DNA from: Hermatobates lingyangjiaoensis
Taxonomy: Eukaryota > Arthropoda > Insecta > Hemiptera > Hermatobatidae
Assembly: GCA_026182355.1 (NCBI GenBank)
Contig: JAPFBL010000047.1
Span: 992,001-1,056,000 of the forward strand
DNA length: 64,000 nt
Reading direction: 5' to 3'
Positions within the stretch are counted from its first letter, which is position 1. Every line of letters starts with the position of its first letter. The position numbers and the translations under genes were made by a program. Of the stretch, positions 57,835 through 64,000 are shown piece after piece. Under the pieces are notes generated by a model, which ran no database searches, had not been told where the DNA came from, and worked only from the letters and a program-made list of their open reading frames with translations.

Positions 57835-58010
57835 GGTTAGTACAAGGCTTGGAGAGACGTGGCAGTCATCTATTCAATATCTCTCCACTTGCCTAATTAC
57901 TTAATCCCCTGTTGGCAATGCCACTTTTCGCTCCCAACTCTGTCCATTGAGGGACCAAATAAAAGCAAGCTCTGCTGATTAAGCCGAGGCACATCGTGGC
58001 CCCTTCACTA
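57835..58010. other. GC-richer island, non-coding
   Basis: A block of mixed composition (CCCCTGTTGGCAATGCCACT, GATTAAGCCGAGGCACATCG) with no exon signals and no other copy in the window. Candidate conserved non-coding element of the DDR intron, or an unknown repeat. Confidence 0.3.
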
Positions 58011-59279
58011 TATACCTACCTCAAGTTAAGAACCAAAACATTTGCCTTTATTAACAACAGTGTGTTTAACTTTTACTATTCGCCAACAGACAACAATCAT
58101 TTTCGCATGTCTCTTACAATAATTGACGGGCACTATAAAGGAATCATCGTGAACTTATCAAAACAGTGCTGCATTCTTCAACTTAAACAGAACATTGGTT
58201 TGATTAAATTTCATTTTAGAAGTCTGTTTACGAGTTAACCTTTTCAGCCCTTCCATTTTCATTGTGTTGGTTCTTGATATAATTATGTCAGTTTAACCTT
58301 TAATTTGTGAAAAGAAAATCATTTACATTTTCAGTTGTATAAATGAAAACAAAATCAGAAACTTTCTTAATTACAAATATTGGTCATTATTCTAAAAAAA
58401 AATATTTCAAAATATCCATGAATTGCAATAAATATAATGAATGCTACAGAAAGCTTCTCTCTTATAAGACCCTAATTCACATATAAATACAAATGAAGAA
58501 ATGAAACTGTTTGTTCACTTATCTGAATTTTTTTTTGTATAGGCTTTTATGGGAATTTCAATTGTTTTTTTTAATAAAGGAATTAGATATTATCTAATCT
58601 AATAGAATACTGAATATCCACTATATTTTCTAAAGATATTAGATATTAGATTAGAATGTAGATGTTTGCAAGATTTCTCAGAAAAGGTTTTTCTGAGTCA
58701 CTCCAATAGAATTATCTGCATATAATAATGTTTATAAAATTATAATTCATACTTTTTTTTTTACAAGAATAAATGTTTCAAGTGCAACTCGCTAGCAGTT
58801 ATGATCTTAGCATAACTCTTTGATTATGTTCTACATATTTGTCAAGAAAGTGTCAAGATTTAATAGAGTTACCTGTATATATTTTTTTCAAGAAATATGC
58901 TGATACTTAATACCTTATATATACCTTCACGGCTTACAAAAAGATGATGAGATGTGTATTTATTTTGCAACAGTCTTCAAAATTTCACTGAGCAGAATTC
59001 AATCTATTTATGTAGATTGATTTAGTATCATCAACCCTGCACTAGTTTAATGATTTTCTGAATATTAAGTAAATAAAATAATTGTAATATTGCTTCTTGG
59101 ATATAATATAATATTGATCGTTTATGTTACCTTGCTTTAAATTTCAAATATTGTGGGAAATATATATTTTGTTTGCTTCAGTTATTGAAATTCCACTAAT
59201 GCCTGGGTGTTCTAAAACCATTAAGGAATGCTTCATCTAAAACAGCAGTTCAAAACTTTATGACTTTCCTGTTGACACG

Positions 59280-59600
59280 CAGTTATTTTCTAGCTAAATT
59301 GTCGTTTGCATTAGCAGTTAGTAATGTCAGTTGAGGAGGACGCTTTTCGTGGCTTCCAGTCGGAGCGCTGACTGGGTTGATTAATTGAAAAAGGGACAGT
59401 GAGGCGAGCGAGTTGCGAGCAAGGCAGTTTAGCGAAATATATTGGACACGGTGCTGTGGGCAGGCCGACTTGGGCTCTAACTGGAGGCCGTCCATTTGGC
59501 GGCGAATTCCTTTCTGCCAGCGCCTCGTCAGCGCTCTGTCCTCCACCGCCCCTCTAACAAATCACTTCGTCATTTCAACCCATTCTTCCTGCAGTTAAAT
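59280..59600. other. GC-rich island, non-coding
   Basis: About 320 bp with CpGs (GGAGGCCGTCCATTTGGCGG, CCAGCGCCTCGTCAGCGC). Frames of 61 and 87 codons overlap on opposite strands; neither has splice signals or a recognisable domain. It could be an enhancer, an alternative promoter or old transposon DNA. Confidence 0.3.
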
Positions 59601-60398
59601 GTCCTTCTCCTATTCCAATTTTTCTTCATTACTTTTAAATTGTATATAAAAGAAAGTATGTTGTGAATAAAATTTATCCGAATAGATAGCCCTTTATGCA
59701 ATAAAATCTAGCATTATCATACATTTTTATTTGAATATTCTTCTAAATGCTTATTTAGTGTAAAAGACATCACTATTAAGAGTTCATGGTACCATACATC
59801 TCAGGTTTATGATGTATTTTTCAAGTCAGCCGTCATTTTGAAGAAGTAGCAAAGTCGTATTTGACAGATGTCAATTCAGATATTGATCTTATCCATTCCT
59901 TTACTATCTATCTTATTTTATTCACTTTAATCACACATTCTACAGCTTTTCTTCCTTGTCTTAGACTAAGGTATAGTATTTAATTTTATGCACAGTCTAA
60001 ACAAATATAGATAATTTTATGACCTATAACTTCATCACATCTCTTCAACTATATCAGTATCACATCTCTTAAACTTCACAGCCACCCCTCACGGCTTAGT
60101 AGAATTAAGGATACATGGACTTCATGACCTCTCACTCACTTCTTTCACTTTCTTCTCATCTGTGTGTGTGTCCGTTTCCGTTATCAATATTTGAGAAATC
60201 TCACAAAGTTGAATTGTTTTATATAATAGAATAAAATTAAAAAATATAAATTTTCAAAAATCTATATAAAAACAGTAAAACTTCTTAACATAATTTTACA
60301 TTGAAAATTTTTTTCATACTCTATAGAAAAATTATATTTTTTTTTACCAGTATGTTTGATCATCTTTCGATGATCTGTGTTCTTGTGTATGTGTGGTG

Positions 60399-60874
60399 AA
60401 GCCTTTCAAATTTAAGTCATCAGAGAGTAGCAAGATATTGAAAAACAAAAGAAGTTACAGCTTTTTTACAAAAAAAAATTTGAGAAGAATATAAACACGT
60501 GTTAAAATATACAAAGTTTTAAAATAACAAGCAAAAAAATAATGACAATATAGAAAAATAATTAACAAACAAAACATAAAGGAAAATGAAAAACCTAGGG
60601 CACAGCAGGAGAATCACTAGTTTGATTAGAGTTCAAATATGACCTCTAACTAGTGATTCTCCTCCTGTAGCCTAGGTTCTTCTGTTATCCATTATGTTTT
60701 GTTTGTTAATTCTTTTTCTTTATTGGTATTATTTTTTTCTCTTATTATTTTAAATCTTTGTGTACTTTAACACCTGTTATATTACCTTCTCATATATTGT
60801 TTTGTAAAAAAGCTGTAACCTCATTTGTTTTTCAATCTCTAGTTACTCTTTGAAGACTTAAATTTATAAGGCTT
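60399..60874. repeat. 475-bp imperfect palindrome
   Basis: The arms start at GAAGCCTTTCAAATTTAAGTC (left) and end at GACTTAAATTTATAAGGCTTC (right). They pair through AACAAACAAAACATAA / TTATGTTTTGTTTGTT and CACTAGTTTGATTAGAGTTC-type sequence to a centre near 60636. CCTAGG and GGAGAATCACTAGT are conserved in both arms. No terminal target duplication was identified. Confidence 0.75.
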
Positions 60875-62460
60875 CAGAGCATATATTTTCTGATTTTTAT
60901 TTTTCCTTGTGGCTTATACGTACATTAGTTTCCATCACATATTTATTGTATTTAGTATATATACTAAATTTATATATTTAATATATATATATATGAATTA
61001 TAATTTACATTACCTCTGCTTGATAGCCTGATAAATTGAACTCAAACTCAGTTACTATACATGTCAACAAATTTGATATTATTGAAATAATATCATAATT
61101 TTAATTTGAAAATAAATTAAAATTATGAATTATTCAATAGATCATTTTTTATATCTGATACAAGCTTATTAACAATACAAGAATGAATAAATGAATTACA
61201 TTGATTTATTATGAATTAATAATAAAGTTATTTAATATTATTTTAGAAAAGTTGAATAAAATATCTTCAGATTACTTTGTTTAAACTTCCAATTTGGTTA
61301 TTAGATAATGCAATCTTTATCTAAGCAGAAGAACTATGATTTTATGAATTCCTTACTGTAGATGAATTCAAATAAGTTACAACAAAATACAAATATGCAA
61401 ATAAACATAACAAAATGATAAGAAAACGTAAAATATGTAAATTAAATACAGTAAAAGCATGGAATGTGAAAACTGGAGAACACGTTCAAGAGGTTATGTT
61501 TAAAACCAGGGATGTGTGATAAGTTTTTTCTTTATTAAATTAATGTTTATTAATACATTATGACTAAAAGAAGTGAAGTACTATTTGCATATTAACATAT
61601 GGTTATACATGTTTTTGCATTACTATAAAAAATCGTTTAAACTGTGAAATAAGGTCCTAGACGCCTGGCGGGTTTTCACGTAATGCAACTTCAAGTAAGA
61701 GTACGCGCAAAACCGGTCTGAGTGTACAAAAATGATGATTATTATTATTATCATAATATGACGTTTAGTAAACTCTGTAAACAATACGCATGCTCTTGAA
61801 TATTCCTCTTAATATAATATGTAGATGGTAAAAGAGCTATAATTATACGTTTATTACTATAAAATCACAACTCCTTATGAATGAGGGTTGCAAAATTATA
61901 ACAACGTCAGAAAAGTAAAATGAAGAATGTCACGAGAAATTATTGATAAAAATTAAAAAAAAACAATTGATACGGATGCAAACACACACACAGATGGAGA
62001 GGATGTGAAATAGATAGTGAGAGATCATGCCATGAAGTCCATATATTCAATCTTTTATATCATGGAGTCATTCTTTTATTTAATTAAAATTTATTATGAA
62101 CTCATATTTACAATTCTATATATTTGTAAAATATGGGAGCAGTCCTTCTAGAATACAGATATTTAAAAAAGGATAGGTCTGCTTTGTTCTTAACTGGTTC
62201 TTTCGAGGTTTTTCAAGTTTTCGAAAGAATTTTTTTTCAGATCAGGACTTCTTAACCCAAAAAGCAATTCACTAAAGTTCTTTTAAATTGGTATATTTGT
62301 ATATCTTAATATTTTTCAGTGATTTCAATCACTATCTTCAGGATTAATTATATTGTATACTATCACAATTATAAACCAAACATAAAACATCAGGTTGGTA
62401 TAAACAAGTTATATCAATATGATTTCTTTAAATTTGATATATTTAAAGAAATAGTAGTTT
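60875..62460. other. AT-rich non-coding DNA
   Basis: Nothing recognised except TAATATGACGTTTAGTAAACTC at 61756-61777, a small piece of the element seen at 29133. Confidence 0.4.
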
Positions 62461-62645
62461 GAGCGATGACAAGTAAGTGTTGATGGGAGCGAGATGGCGG
62501 GGTGGAATGAATCAAGCTATTGGTTTGGAATTGGCCGGAGCGCGATGAGTGAGAGCCCAGGCGGGCTGCAAGTTAAATTAGCCCATTCCTAACATACGGC
62601 TCTGCACCAACTCGCACTTTATCACCAATTCGATTTCTATTGGGT
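62461..62645. other. GC-rich island, non-coding
   Basis: About 180 bp (GGGAGCGAGATGGCGGGGTG, CCGGAGCGCGATGAGTGAGA) in very AT-rich surroundings. No open frame of note. Candidate conserved non-coding element. Confidence 0.3.
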
Positions 62646-63579
62646 CAATTCCATGTATCACACCAAATTCCATTATTACCTCTCGCATTTGATGAAATTT
62701 TATTTTAGTTTTTATCAATGAAATCATTTTCTTTTTAAATTTTTATAAAACAGAATCATTAATAATTATTTCAGTAATAAATATTTGCATATGTTTACAC
62801 TCAATTTTACCATCAGTAACCTTATCAAACTCTTTGAACATCAAATAATCAAATTGGACTTTTTCAGAATAAGTTTCTTATTATACTAACTTATTCAATG
62901 GATTATTTTTCATACCTGATACAATTTTGTTCACAACATAAGATTCAATAAATCACTAACTTGGTTTGCTATAATTTGATAATAGGGTTATTTACAGCGA
63001 ATGAATGGCTATGTCATAAGGTTATTTTATTTCAACTGTCAATTTCATTATTAGATATGCTATCTCAAGTCACCAAAAAAACTAATGATTTTTATTACTT
63101 GTTTAGGGTCGATTAATTGAAGTATGTTGAAACAAATGATATATGCAGCCTGATAACAGAACAGAAAATATAAAGATGTAAGACAGTAAATGCTGTTCTG
63201 CGATTTATTTTAATTTCACCATGAAGTAGATATCATATTCTTAGGTAAAAAAATTATCAAAATTCTTGAGAATGAATTTTATGACTAATTTATTTTAATG
63301 TAGCTATTTCAATTGATCAATAATAACGAAACCTTGACGATTATACCACAGTCTGATAGTTCCTGCATATGAAACATAATAGTTATCTTTTATTTGTAAT
63401 ATTTCCTTTGCCAATAATCCACAATTTTGTCATACACTATTATTTTTATACTGTATTTAATAAAAAATAACATTTTTTGAATAACAAGACGAGAAAGGAT
63501 TTAGTTATCATTATTATGTGTAATTTTCATTTGTTAGTTTAGTAATCATTAATTAATGCTAACGTAAAAACAGACCTAG

Positions 63580-64000
63580 TACAGTAGAACCACATAGTAC
63601 AAATGCCTCATGGTACAAGCAATAGGCTTTATGAGCTATCTTTGTCGATGTACGACGAGTAAAACCTCGTAGTACGAGCGACTATCTTCCATACACCTAG
63701 ATGGTCTCTGTATTACGTTAATACATATTAGTCTGTATCTGTAGACTAATAAAACATGATTGTTTCCTTCATGAATTTTTGTTATTCATATTACATCTTT
63801 AGAATTATTTTTTTTTCTAATAGCAGCAATTTATATGTTTAAAAAATATACTAAAATCAAGCATTTTTGGGATGAAATGGGTTATTTATTGTCATATTGA
63901 TTTCAATGCGAAAAAATTGCTTTGTAATACGAGTAACTCGTATTACAAGTTTTCATTTACGAGTTTGTAAGCCGCAAAACAAGCTCGGTTTGGAAACGAA
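63580..64000. mobile_element. pogo/Tigger-like non-autonomous element, cut by window end
   Basis: It begins TACAGTAGAACCACATAGTA, a terminal sequence like that of Tc1-mariner/pogo-type MITEs with a TA target. ACCTCGTAGTACGAGCGACT and TAATACGAGTAACTCGTATTA are repeated variations of the theme 'TAGTACGAG'. The right terminal repeat is not in the window, so the class assignment is tentative. Confidence 0.45.

Noticed and set aside
59283..59598. Coding exon in a GC-rich island
   Set aside because: Open frames on both strands reflect GC content; no domain, no convincing splice sites, and no discoidin-domain residues.

Overview
The window is AT-rich animal genomic DNA with no prokaryotic gene layout. 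It holds one recognisable host gene: the middle part of a discoidin domain receptor (DDR) tyrosine kinase on the minus strand. I assembled seven exons by eye, at 54624-54496, 47570-47166, 46289-46063, 44809-44660, 44576-44467, 43176-42994 and 13211-13119. All splice sites are GT/AG and all reading phases join. The exons encode the end of the extracellular stalk, the transmembrane helix, the long cytosolic juxtamembrane region and the kinase N-lobe through the HRD catalytic loop. The discoidin exons should lie beyond the right edge and the rest of the kinase beyond the left edge. The last intron in view is about 29.8 kb.

The organism is most likely an insect. Tails of (AACCT)n on its tRNA-derived SINEs match the insect TTAGG telomere unit, and the transposon mix fits. 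A hemipteran is a guess only.

Almost everything else is mobile or repetitive DNA. From left to right: 1-13 kb holds two copies of an interspersed repeat (called repeat B here; one split by a 1.4-kb palindrome with a 12-bp tandem repeat at its centre) and three SINEs. 13.1-16.4 kb holds a DDR exon and a head-to-head pair of Penelope-like element (PLE) 3' halves with GIY-YIG domains. 18.4-24.8 kb holds a SINE, a third repeat B copy with a cleanly delimited Helitron inside, a PLE 3' end and two direct duplications. 25-26.5 kb is a second PLE family with GIY-YIG. 28-32.3 kb holds a 147-bp palindrome and two inverted ~200-bp elements. 34.4-36.7 kb holds a PLE reverse transcriptase relic with YVDD and a 111-bp minisatellite. 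38 kb has a hAT-type MITE. 42.9-47.6 kb is the compact DDR exon cluster. 48.3-49.1 kb and 55.9-56.4 kb carry inverted pairs of short ribozyme-like units beside (TA)n tracts. 52.6-53.8 kb is a second Helitron relic. 57-64 kb is mostly non-coding, with a few GC-richer islands, a 475-bp imperfect palindrome and a pogo-like element cut by the window end.

The most interesting signal is a small structured motif, CTGANGA + one base + hairpin + GAAA. It resembles a hammerhead ribozyme core. It recurs in at least seven unrelated repeat families whose hairpin stems differ in sequence but keep pairing. Many copies lie in inverted (head-to-head) pairs, several next to (TA)n arrays. This suggests a group of short PLE- or retrozyme-like elements that insert as fold-back dimers.
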